DNA from: a virus
Strand: one strand, 5' to 3'
IMG/VR virus record: IMGVR_UViG_3300025000_000301
Span: 1 to 32,360 of that record
DNA: 32,360 nucleotides
The notes beneath the pieces were generated by a model. The model was not told the origin of the DNA, ran no database searches, and was given only the letters and a program-made list of their open reading frames with translations. The position numbers and the translations under genes were made by a program. Of this stretch, positions 14,701-22,014 are shown in pieces. The first letter of the stretch is position 1. Each line of letters opens with the position of its first letter.

Positions 14701-17700
14701 TTCCATTAAATCATAGACTAGCAATATCTTACACTATGCTTGGTAATATGATTAAAGGGGCAACTGTAAGTTTAATTGCTTTTTCTAAAGCAATGTTAAA
14801 AAATCCTTTAACATGGATAATTGTTGCAATTACTGCTATTCCTATGTTCTTGGGACATTTAAAACAAGTTAGAGAAGAACAAGAGCAGTTAAATAGAACA
14901 TATGAAGAAACTAAGCAAAAATTAGATGAAATTCTTGAAAGAACAAATAAAATTGGTCAAACATCATTACAAGATATTAATGATATTGATGCGATTGTTA
15001 AAAAATTAGATGAATTAAAAAATAAACTTCAAGAAATAAATCAAGAACATAGGTCTAGTGCTTTTGGGTTTCAATCAGCATCAGTAAAAGGTTTGTCAAA
15101 AGAATTAAAAGATTTGGCAGCACAAATGGGAATAAATATTACACAATACCATACAGTAGATGAAGTTTTAGAAGCAATAAAAATAAAGCAGGATGAATTA
15201 TCAGGAAGTATAGGCAATGCAAAAGATAATTCAACAGAATATCAAAAAACATTAATAGATCAAGCTAGTAACCAAACAAAAGTTGCCGATAATAATGTTA
15301 AATTAATTGATACATATCAAGAATTGAGTAATAAAAGTAATTTAACAGCAGAAGAGCAAAAGAAATTAAATGATATAACTGCAATATTAACTCAAAGTTA
15401 TCCACATTTAATAGATGCTAAAGGCGATACTATAACCATATCTAATAAAGTTATTGAAGCAATAAGAAAAGAAGCACAGCAACAAAAGAAAACAGCAGAT
15501 GAGAATGAAAAAGCAACAAAAAGACAAATCATAAGCAATAGAGGAAAACTTCAAGATCAAATTAAGACAAGTTTAGGTATAATAAAATCCCTTAGTGGGG
15601 AGATAGCAGCATTACAAGCATTAAATAATGCTAAAATTGACACAGATTATTTATCTAAAGCACAAGTACAAAATACTTTAGATAGAATGCAAGGGAAAAA
15701 TACACCATATTCTAGTGGTGTTGATATATTATTAGGGGAAATAAAAAGTCCTAATTCTACTAAATTAAATGCATTGCGTAACAAATATAAAGAAGAAAAA
15801 AATATATTAAAAGAAGCATATGATAGTATAGCGAGTATCGATGATGCTTTAAGTAGTTCAATATCAGATTTAACTCAATCAACTAAAGATAGTGCAGATT
15901 CATCAAACTCCACATCAGATGCAAAATCAGCAGAATCCTTAGCATGGGAAATAGTAACAAATAATATCAAGTCATATGACAATGCTCTTAAATCACTAGA
16001 AGACACCACTTCTAATATGATTAAAGGTTCAAAGGCACGTAGAGATTCCCTACATGCTGAAAACTTAAAAATAAAAGAACAAATTGAATATTTAAAGCAA
16101 CAAAGAAGTGGATTAAATAGTACATCTGTTTCTTCTAATTCCAATATATATACTCCAACATCTACAGGTAAGGCAAAAGGTATATTAGATATAGCATTAG
16201 ATTCATTAGGTACTCCTTATAAATGGGGAGGCAATGATCTTAAAATTGGTGTGGATTGTTCAGGTTTAGTACAACAAGCATATAAAGAAGAAGGAGTAAG
16301 TGTTCCTAGAGTCACATACGATCAATATAAACAAGCACCAATTAAAGGATTAAAACAAAATGAGTTACAACCTGGAGATTTAGTATTCTTCAATAATTTA
16401 GCACATGTTGGAATATATATGGGTAATGATAAATTTATTGAAGCACCTCGTACTGGTTTAAATGTAAGAACATCAACATTATCTTCAAGAAGTGATTATT
16501 ATGCTGGAGCAAGATATTTATCTGGTGAAGGTACATCATCTGTAACTTCTTCTTCCTCTAATTCAAATCTAACATACGAAAAATTAGCAGAAGATCGTAT
16601 TAAACATCAAGAAGAAATAAACTCTAAGATATTAGAATTAGAAAAGAAATTTGCTGAAAACTCTAAAGAATGGTACACAGATTTATGGTCAGAGTCGGAT
16701 AACATCATTAATGAATTTGAGCAGAAAAGTAATTTCTCTAAAATGTTTTCTGAGAGTATGTTTAAGTCATCACCTGAATATAGAGAACAATTAGACATAC
16801 AAAAAAATAGCACAATAGGTATCCAGAAACAATTAGCAGAACAAGCTAAACAAATGGATCAAGCTATTGAAAATATGAAAAAAGGTATTGTTGAAGGTAC
16901 TTTTAAGGATGAGCAATTTTTAAATGAAACAATAGAAAAAAGGAAAGCATTATCTGCTGAATGGTGGAATAAACAAAAAGAAATAGTTGATAAACAAGCA
17001 GAAATAACATCCAGCGAAGTTGAAGAAGTAACAAATAAGATAGATAAATATAATAATATAATTGCTATTTCTCAATCACAACAGGAAATGAATGAAAAAG
17101 GGTCTATAGAATATAATAATGCTTTAAAAGATGAAGTTATTCAATATTCTAATATAGCATCTGCTCTTAAAGCAAAACAAGCAATATATCAGAAAGAATT
17201 AGCTGATACTCTTGTTGGGACTTTAAGATATGAGGAATTACAAAGAGCAATTTCAGATACTACTAAAGAAATAATAGATAATGAAAAAGCACTATATGAT
17301 AAGAAAAAACAAATTATAGACGATACTATATCTATAATCAAAACTGCTTATGAAAAAGAAAAAGATATAGCATTAGATGCAATTGATGAACAAATGAAAG
17401 CAGAAGATAAAAGACATGATCAGGTAAAAGAAAATTTAGATGATGAATTAGATCAATATAAAGATTCTATTAATCAAAAAATAAAATTACTAGATGAATT
17501 ATCTGATACCGAAGATTATGAAGATAATATTAAAAAACTAAATGAAGAAAAACTAGATATTCAAAAACAAATTGAATCTTATGCAAATGATGATTCTTAT
17601 GAAGCAAATCTAAGAAAAGAAGAATTATTAAAAGAATTATCAGATAAAGAATTAGAGATTCAAAAAACACAAAAAAGTAGAGAAAAAGAATTAAGAAAAA

Positions 17701-18644
17701 AATCTTTAAATGACCAATTAGATGCCTATGAAAAAGATGTTAAAGAAAAGCAAGATGCAGAAGATGATAAATATGATGCTGAGAAAGAAAAATTAGAAAA
17801 AATTAAGAATGTAAAAGAAAAATATTATCAAGATATGATTGATAACGAACTTAATTTTTCTAATATAAGTAAAGAGTTAATGAAGGGGAATGTTGATAAT
17901 ACTATATCAGAATTACAAAGATTATTAACATTTGTAAAAAACAATATTAGTAATTTAGGTTCAGGTGTAGGAAATACTTTAACTAGTGAAATAAGTAATA
18001 GTATTGGGCAGTTAACTGGTAAATTAGGTAGTAATAACGGTAGTAATTCTAATAGTAATAATAATTCTAGTAACAGTAGCAATGGAACTCAACATAGTCA
18101 ATATTATCCTTATAGAACACAAATAAATAATATTATTTATGATAAAAAAATGTGGAAGCAAGGGTATGAGACTGGCAATCAGCAAATGATGACTGATGCT
18201 GAAAATGAAGCGAAAATATATTATGAACAAATCCCTAATGATGTTAGAAGTCTATTAAAAAGTATGGATTATATTTCTGCCAAAAGTTGGTTTGATAATA
18301 ATATTTATCATGATGGAGGTGTAGTTGGTGGAAGTGAAAAAGGATCAAGAATAGCAAATATTATAGATAAATTATTTAATAAAGGTCAGAATGAACAAAT
18401 ATCTAAATTACTTAATGATGAAGTAGTATTAAGTAAAAAAGGAATTAATAATTTTGTTCCAATGTTACAAAATATGATGTCTGGTTTTACTTTACCTTCT
18501 TTTAATCTTAAATCACAAGTTTCAGGTGCAGGTAATGTGAATTATAATTTAACATTAAATATAGATAATTTAAATGGAACAAAGAAAGATGCTAATGTGG
18601 TATTTACCGAAATAGTAAGTGGGTTAAAAAAATTAGGTAAATAA
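11748..18644 (+). CDS. tail tape measure protein with NlpC/P60 peptidase
   Basis: ATG follows AAAGGAG. At 2298 residues this is the longest gene; tape measure length sets tail length, so a long siphovirus-type tail is expected. The N-terminus is coiled coil, with three diverged repeats carrying EYLRGVKLREKA-like motifs. The tape measure core follows (EIDTKLTELSKVLDN, MANYLTGALAQFN, QLGLTLDELIGY-like region, TRESGSQIGNMMK). Hydrophobic stretches near 940-1060 (IVVLGVIAQYINGF, SILGVALILLIP, PLTWIIVAITAIPMF) could enter the membrane. An NlpC/P60 domain lies at about 1475-1590 with catalytic cysteine 1504 (GVDCSGLVQQAY) and histidine 1553 (AHVGIYMG), predicted to cut peptidoglycan during DNA entry. 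Coiled coil and a Ser/Asn linker follow. It is isolated by terminators on both sides. Confidence 0.95.
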   Translation: MSNQNDLAIYLKILIENNSKSNIVTETDKLIQTLQQKLNKITIAPTIKLPSTANISDIVNKINKLLSARIEASVNLKNINLGNSGNIQAPVSKQHTQIVKELDGTVKKYSETVKKNGEIVQKTTEIIDKNKITKQQSASSQVVNNINKETDVVNKLNNEYGKLIRTVKLKKANGDPLRQDQTYLNSQTGVKTTVTSRPNQENIYRTDSDFGAKKNADALKEQMKLARESAKIAKQSNDYHQSYYKVQQKQFDDNNKEYLRGVKLREKADLESTKNRQKYIQNRVKQMQQEQKQQQITTQNNVKLMRQEAEARLKYYTNSQKIKGTDFNAENAEYLRGVKLREKAEQDAQKIKQKQIQDSVKLLQQEQKEREKSEQNYIKSLRQTAEEKLRLHQTSVKLIDQENSEFLRGMKLREAEQQKFIANQERIAKQLNTKTQNALGLGVKFNNLSPEQLAPLEKALNRYKTLISSMQQKNISGQVVSDKDLERLSRLENAIKRVYDLTRIASKDSRGFNFEQYPKMQNAVHGATNAQNYYNQSIMHGKKLLEANVQETEKYIKVTQRLRDGSKITNVTAYVNKLTGETHKFSESMKDLMTRTYDMGSAFKTALNKIMLWAGATGIFYNVTNGLKQMGKEIIEIDTKLTELSKVLDNSTDWPKLMRDTAESANKMARSLTEALDAEIEFGKQGFEATQAVELARTAMLGANVTGLKTGEMANYLTGALAQFNIEAEKSSTIIDKINEVDNNFAVTSIGLAQAINKSGEAAQQFGLTLDELIGYVTAVQTSTRESGSQIGNMMKFSFARVNMDKTQEALASMGIAVKDVTGELLPLGNIYSSVASKWESMTRAEKTYISESLAGKHHITRMMALFDNWEISLNATATAQTSLGSAIEENYKHLNSLESKINLNKAAFQEFSYALGESGVKGAMIVVLGVIAQYINGFTELTQNYNGLTSATSILGVALILLIPKIKLEYTNWILRNNLVATAIPLNHRLAISYTMLGNMIKGATVSLIAFSKAMLKNPLTWIIVAITAIPMFLGHLKQVREEQEQLNRTYEETKQKLDEILERTNKIGQTSLQDINDIDAIVKKLDELKNKLQEINQEHRSSAFGFQSASVKGLSKELKDLAAQMGINITQYHTVDEVLEAIKIKQDELSGSIGNAKDNSTEYQKTLIDQASNQTKVADNNVKLIDTYQELSNKSNLTAEEQKKLNDITAILTQSYPHLIDAKGDTITISNKVIEAIRKEAQQQKKTADENEKATKRQIISNRGKLQDQIKTSLGIIKSLSGEIAALQALNNAKIDTDYLSKAQVQNTLDRMQGKNTPYSSGVDILLGEIKSPNSTKLNALRNKYKEEKNILKEAYDSIASIDDALSSSISDLTQSTKDSADSSNSTSDAKSAESLAWEIVTNNIKSYDNALKSLEDTTSNMIKGSKARRDSLHAENLKIKEQIEYLKQQRSGLNSTSVSSNSNIYTPTSTGKAKGILDIALDSLGTPYKWGGNDLKIGVDCSGLVQQAYKEEGVSVPRVTYDQYKQAPIKGLKQNELQPGDLVFFNNLAHVGIYMGNDKFIEAPRTGLNVRTSTLSSRSDYYAGARYLSGEGTSSVTSSSSNSNLTYEKLAEDRIKHQEEINSKILELEKKFAENSKEWYTDLWSESDNIINEFEQKSNFSKMFSESMFKSSPEYREQLDIQKNSTIGIQKQLAEQAKQMDQAIENMKKGIVEGTFKDEQFLNETIEKRKALSAEWWNKQKEIVDKQAEITSSEVEEVTNKIDKYNNIIAISQSQQEMNEKGSIEYNNALKDEVIQYSNIASALKAKQAIYQKELADTLVGTLRYEELQRAISDTTKEIIDNEKALYDKKKQIIDDTISIIKTAYEKEKDIALDAIDEQMKAEDKRHDQVKENLDDELDQYKDSINQKIKLLDELSDTEDYEDNIKKLNEEKLDIQKQIESYANDDSYEANLRKEELLKELSDKELEIQKTQKSREKELRKKSLNDQLDAYEKDVKEKQDAEDDKYDAEKEKLEKIKNVKEKYYQDMIDNELNFSNISKELMKGNVDNTISELQRLLTFVKNNISNLGSGVGNTLTSEISNSIGQLTGKLGSNNGSNSNSNNNSSNSSNGTQHSQYYPYRTQINNIIYDKKMWKQGYETGNQQMMTDAENEAKIYYEQIPNDVRSLLKSMDYISAKSWFDNNIYHDGGVVGGSEKGSRIANIIDKLFNKGQNEQISKLLNDEVVLSKKGINNFVPMLQNMMSGFTLPSFNLKSQVSGAGNVNYNLTLNIDNLNGTKKDANVVFTEIVSGLKKLGK

Positions 18645-18648
18645 ATTT

Positions 18649-18682
18649 AAGAGTAGTTAATTTAATAACTACTCTTTTAATT
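18649..18682 (+). terminator. intrinsic terminator between tape measure and Dit-like gene
   Basis: AAGAGTAGTTA (18649-18659) pairs perfectly with TAACTACTCTT (18666-18676), followed by TTTTAATTTT. The next start codon is only 25 bases further on. Confidence 0.9.
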
Positions 18683-18706
18683 TTAAAACAAAGAAGGTGA
18701 AATCAT

Positions 18707-19480
18707 ATGACAATTCGTGCTTCAGAATATTTTATATTTAATAATGAATATTCAACTAATTATGGAATAAAAAATTGTAATATACAATCTGGAATGCAAG
18801 AAGAAACATTTATACATTCAAGAGAAATTTTATCTATACAAATTAAAGGAAAAGAATCACCATATTTGCAATATATTAAACCATCTCCTTTAAAACTAAG
18901 TGTTACGTTAATGTTTGAAGATGGTTTTAATTTTGATAAATTAAATAATCTTGCATATTTATTAAATCAACCATATTATGTTCCAATGATATTCTCTGAA
19001 GATTTACATAAAATATATTATGTATTATTATCAGACGATAGTAATTTAAATCATAATTGTTTAAATCAGGGATATGTTACACTTACATTTATAACTAATT
19101 CTCCATATAGTTTTTCTTCAATTTATGAAAGTCCTTTGTATGATTTAACAATTAACCCAACATACACAGATATTGAATTTATTAATTCTGGATTTGTAAA
19201 TTGTACGCCAGAATTATATTTAAAAAAAATAGGAAATGGTAATTTTTCATTAGTTAATTTATCAGATAGCGGTAAAGAATTTAAATTTACTAATTTAGTT
19301 GATGGAGAAGAAATAAGTATTAATAACGAATTGAAGATTATTATAACTTCATTATTAGCAACAAATCGCTATGATAATTTTAATTTTAATTTTCTTAGTA
19401 TAAATCGTGGCAAAAATATATTAAGAGTTACAGGAACAGCAATATTTAAATTTAGATATCAATTTAAATTTTTATCTTAA
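18707..19480 (+). CDS. distal tail protein (Dit-like)
   Basis: ATG follows AAGAAGGTG. The 257-residue protein begins with the usual Dit-type sequence: FIFNNEYSTNYGI, a glycine/glutamine turn (QSGMQEETFIHSREI), IKGKESPYLQYI and LKLSVTLMFED. The C-terminal half is strand-rich (YVTLTFITNSPYSFS; CTPELYLKKIGNG), consistent with the galectin-like end. Dit forms the hexameric hub joining tail tube to baseplate. It lies directly after the tape measure gene, the standard order, and is followed by a TnpB element where a tail gene start would be expected. Confidence 0.85.
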   Translation: MTIRASEYFIFNNEYSTNYGIKNCNIQSGMQEETFIHSREILSIQIKGKESPYLQYIKPSPLKLSVTLMFEDGFNFDKLNNLAYLLNQPYYVPMIFSEDLHKIYYVLLSDDSNLNHNCLNQGYVTLTFITNSPYSFSSIYESPLYDLTINPTYTDIEFINSGFVNCTPELYLKKIGNGNFSLVNLSDSGKEFKFTNLVDGEEISINNELKIIITSLLATNRYDNFNFNFLSINRGKNILRVTGTAIFKFRYQFKFLS

Positions 19481-19584
19481 AGTTATAAAAGGAGAAACCA
19501 CACAATTCCCAAAAAACATAGACAAATGTGTTTAAGTATATACAAATATACTTAAAAAATTTATAGAAAGGATGATATTTTTAT

Positions 19585-20752
19585 ATAAAAGCATATAAAA
19601 CTGAAATAAATCCATCTTCCGAACAAATTGTTAAAATACATAAAACTCTTGGTACTTGTAGATTTATTTATAATTTTTATATATCGCATAATAAAGAAAT
19701 ATATGAAAAAGAAAAGAGATTTGTTTCAGGGATGGAATTTTCTAAATGGTTGAATAATGAATTTATACCAAGTAATTTAGAATATAAATGGATTAAAGAA
19801 GTATCAAGCAAAGCAATAAAAAAGGCAATTATGAATGCTGAAATTGCATTTAAAAGATTTTTTAATGGTAAATCTAAGTTTCCTAGATTTAAAAAGAAAA
19901 AGGATCAGAATGTAAAAGCATATTTTCCAAAAAATAATAAAACAGATTGGACCGTTGAAAGACATAGGGTTAAAATACCAACATTTGGTTTTATTAGATT
20001 AAAAGAAAAAGGTTATATTCCTGTTAATACTAAAGTGACAAGTGGCAAGTGGCACTATCTCTTATAAAGCAGGAAGATATTATGTTTCCGTATTAGTTGA
20101 TGAAAATAAACAAATTAATAATTATCAATCTTGTAATGAAGGAATAGGAATAGACCTTGGGTTAAAAGAGTTTGCAATAGTAAGTAATAGTATTGTTAAA
20201 CAGAATATTAATAAAACAATAAAAGTTAAAAAACTAGAAAAAAAACTTAAACGTGAGCAGAGACGTTTATCAAAAAAGTATGAGAATAAAAAGAAAAGAG
20301 GTGGAAAATCTGTCGCTAATTCTGCAAATATAGATAAACAAATATTAAAAATCCAGAAAATTTTTCAAAGGCTTAATAATATTCGGACTGACTATGTAAA
20401 TCAAATAGTTAGTGAATTGGTGAAACCCAAACCAGAATTCATTACTATTGAAGATTTGAATATTAAAGGCATGATAAAGAATAAGCATTTATCAAAAGCA
20501 ATTGCACAACAAAATTTCTATACATTTAGAACGAAACTTCAAAGTAAATGTAAATTATATAATATTGAATTAAGAATTGTTGATAGATTTTATCCTTCAA
20601 GTAAATTATGTTCAGCATGTGGTGGAATTAAGAATGATTTAAAATTATCAGATAGAGTTTATATTTGTAGTGAATGTGGATTAGAAATTGATAGAGATTT
20701 GAATGCTGCAATTAATTTAAAAAATGCTAAAGAATATACAATTGCTTGTTAA
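19585..20752 (+). pseudogene. tnpB: tnpB relic, frameshifted
   Basis: The N-terminal frame reads IKAYKTEINPSSEQI ... CRFIYNFYISHNKEIYEKE, a typical TnpB beginning, but the codon at its start is ATA (19585); loss of one G from ATGATAAAA would explain it. The frame breaks at 20041-20054, where AGTGGCA is present twice in tandem. With one copy removed the protein reads through VTSGTISYKAG, giving about 386 residues, the normal TnpB size. The C-terminal part keeps the RuvC acids (GIGIDLGLKEF, ITIEDLNIKGM, DRDLNAAINL) and a zinc finger (CSACGG ... CSECGL). TnpB is an RNA-guided nuclease; this copy should be inactive unless the duplication reverts. The second fragment (ATG 20042-20752) may still be translated alone. 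Confidence 0.85.
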
Positions 20753-20860
20753 AATTGCATTGTACATATGTACCGATGGTCAGTTGGGAATTTACGATTG
20801 TGGAGTGTTACATCAAACTGTAGTAGGATTCGTTCAAGGCAGGACACGATGAACCAATAA
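20753..20860 (+). ncRNA. degraded guide-RNA (omega/reRNA) scaffold of the TnpB element
   Basis: Sequence after tnpB includes GGATTCGTTCAAGGCAGGAC followed by ACGATGAACCAA, which I recognise from the 3' scaffold of many IS605-type elements, where GTTCA pairs with TGAAC. In intact copies a GAATCC partner and terminal hairpin come next, before the guide; here AATAATTTTCTGG replaces them. The RNA end therefore seems truncated. Recognition is from memory of the family. Confidence 0.5.
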
Positions 20861-20868
20861 TTTTCTGG

Positions 20869-20901
20869 AATATAGATTATGAGTACATTTGTCTATATTT
20901 T
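20869..20901 (+). terminator. terminator-like hairpin at element right end
   Basis: AATATAGA (20869-20876) pairs with TCTATATT (20892-20899), a 15-base loop, then TTT. The right arm overlaps the 12-base inverted repeat shared with the element's left end. It sits 17 bases before the next tail gene start. Confidence 0.55.
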
Positions 20902-20917
20902 TAGTGGCAAAAATTAA

Positions 20918-21988
20918 ATGCAATATACTGACAATATAAATCTTAAAAAACCAGATGGGATAGACCCAGCTTCAATAACAGATATTAATAACAATAGCGA
21001 TATAATAGATCAAATAATAAATAGTATTACTACTGTACTTAATGGAGACTATCTTGTTACCCCATATACTATTTCAGGTGAAACAATAAAAATATTTAAA
21101 ATTCAATCAAAAACAAGTAATGAATATACTATTGCAGAAATAAGAGCACCAGAAACTAATTCAAAAGAAGCTACTTTAGCTTTAATGCTACCACAAGGCG
21201 ATATTAATGGTAATTCTTATTTTGTTGATTTTTCTATGCTCACATATGAGGATATACCTAGAGCTACTATTGTATTACAAACAAGAGGTGGCATACTATA
21301 TCCTTTACATATTACTACAAGTGATGGAGATCAAATCAAAAATCTAGTATCATTTAACCCAGATGGGACATTTGAATTAAAAAAAGATTTGTCTACTGAT
21401 AATAGGAAAATTAAACTTGGCGGTTATGGGGTTATTCAAGATAGACTTCATTGGAATAATGAAGAATATGCTGGGTATCGTAGAACATGTATAATGTTTA
21501 ATTGCTATTATTCAACCCAACATGAAGATGAATACACACGTATAAGTAATTGGGTAGATTGTTACAAAATGGAATTTGATGGTACTGATAGTACAGGAGG
21601 TATAACTTTTTATCGAATACCTGCTGGTGAAGGAGTGTTTTATGGAGCAGATTGGGTACAAATTGGCAAAATAGATGCCACTGGAATATATGAAGGTCAA
21701 AATACATTAGAGTCAAAATACTATCAAAATAATAATATAATAGATGCGTCAATCACTTACGATCCTCCATCTTTAACAACTACTACATCAATTACAACAA
21801 CATTAGACGTTATGGGAGTTAATATTGGTGATTTTGTAATAGCTAGTTTTAGCAATGTACTTCAAGGTATTAATTTATTTGCAGAAGTTACTGCACAAGA
21901 TATAGTAACTGTAACATTTTCTAATCAAACAGGAAATACAATAGATTTAAATTCTGGCATATTGAGAGTTAAGGTGTTTAAAGCATAA
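20918..21988 (+). CDS. tail fibre/receptor-binding-type protein
   Basis: ATG 20918 opens MQYTDNINLKKPDGIDPASI, then DINNNSDIIDQIIN, a beginning I have seen in Bacillota phage fibre-like tail proteins (LKKP...D..DIN.N...ID). The product has 356 residues. The middle is strand-rich (QSKTSNEYTIAEIRAPETNS) and the end holds a Thr-rich strand segment (PSLTTTTSITTTLDVMGVN), consistent with a trimeric fibre. There is no ribosome site before it; the likely original site lies 1.4 kb upstream, across the TnpB element. Expression may be reduced, depend on a weak internal start, or come from a different message form. Located between Dit- and Tal-like genes, it probably belongs to the baseplate or fibre. 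Confidence 0.7.
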   Translation: MQYTDNINLKKPDGIDPASITDINNNSDIIDQIINSITTVLNGDYLVTPYTISGETIKIFKIQSKTSNEYTIAEIRAPETNSKEATLALMLPQGDINGNSYFVDFSMLTYEDIPRATIVLQTRGGILYPLHITTSDGDQIKNLVSFNPDGTFELKKDLSTDNRKIKLGGYGVIQDRLHWNNEEYAGYRRTCIMFNCYYSTQHEDEYTRISNWVDCYKMEFDGTDSTGGITFYRIPAGEGVFYGADWVQIGKIDATGIYEGQNTLESKYYQNNNIIDASITYDPPSLTTTTSITTTLDVMGVNIGDFVIASFSNVLQGINLFAEVTAQDIVTVTFSNQTGNTIDLNSGILRVKVFKA

Positions 21989-22014
21989 TACTATATAATA
22001 AGGAGCAGTGAAAT

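Larger units (their letters stand above)
19501..20901 (+). mobile_element. eroded IS605-type TnpB element (no TnpA)
   Basis: Bounds are approximate. The left part holds a perfect 10-bp subterminal hairpin (TTTAAGTATA/TATACTTAAA, 19531-19556), as IS200/IS605 ends do. A tnpB relic follows, then the remnant of its guide-RNA scaffold. Outside both, a 12-base inverted repeat, ATAGACAAATGT (19518-19529) and ACATTTGTCTAT (20885-20896), could pair the ends. No TnpA transposase gene is present, so movement would need one in trans. It lies between an AAAGGAG ribosome site (19488-19494) and the ATG of the next tail gene (20918), which itself has no ribosome site. Confidence 0.65.

Noticed and set aside
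17828-18230. Hydrophobic minus-strand reading frames opposite the tape measure gene
   Set aside because: They are mirror images of Asn/Ser-rich coding sequence in the tape measure gene, lack ribosome sites and read as low-complexity Leu/Ile.
19481-20917. IStron (group I intron joined to TnpB)
   Set aside because: Only about 85 bases lie between the left border and tnpB, too little for the ribozyme found at that end in known IStrons, and no intron core was seen downstream. Splicing cannot be fully excluded.
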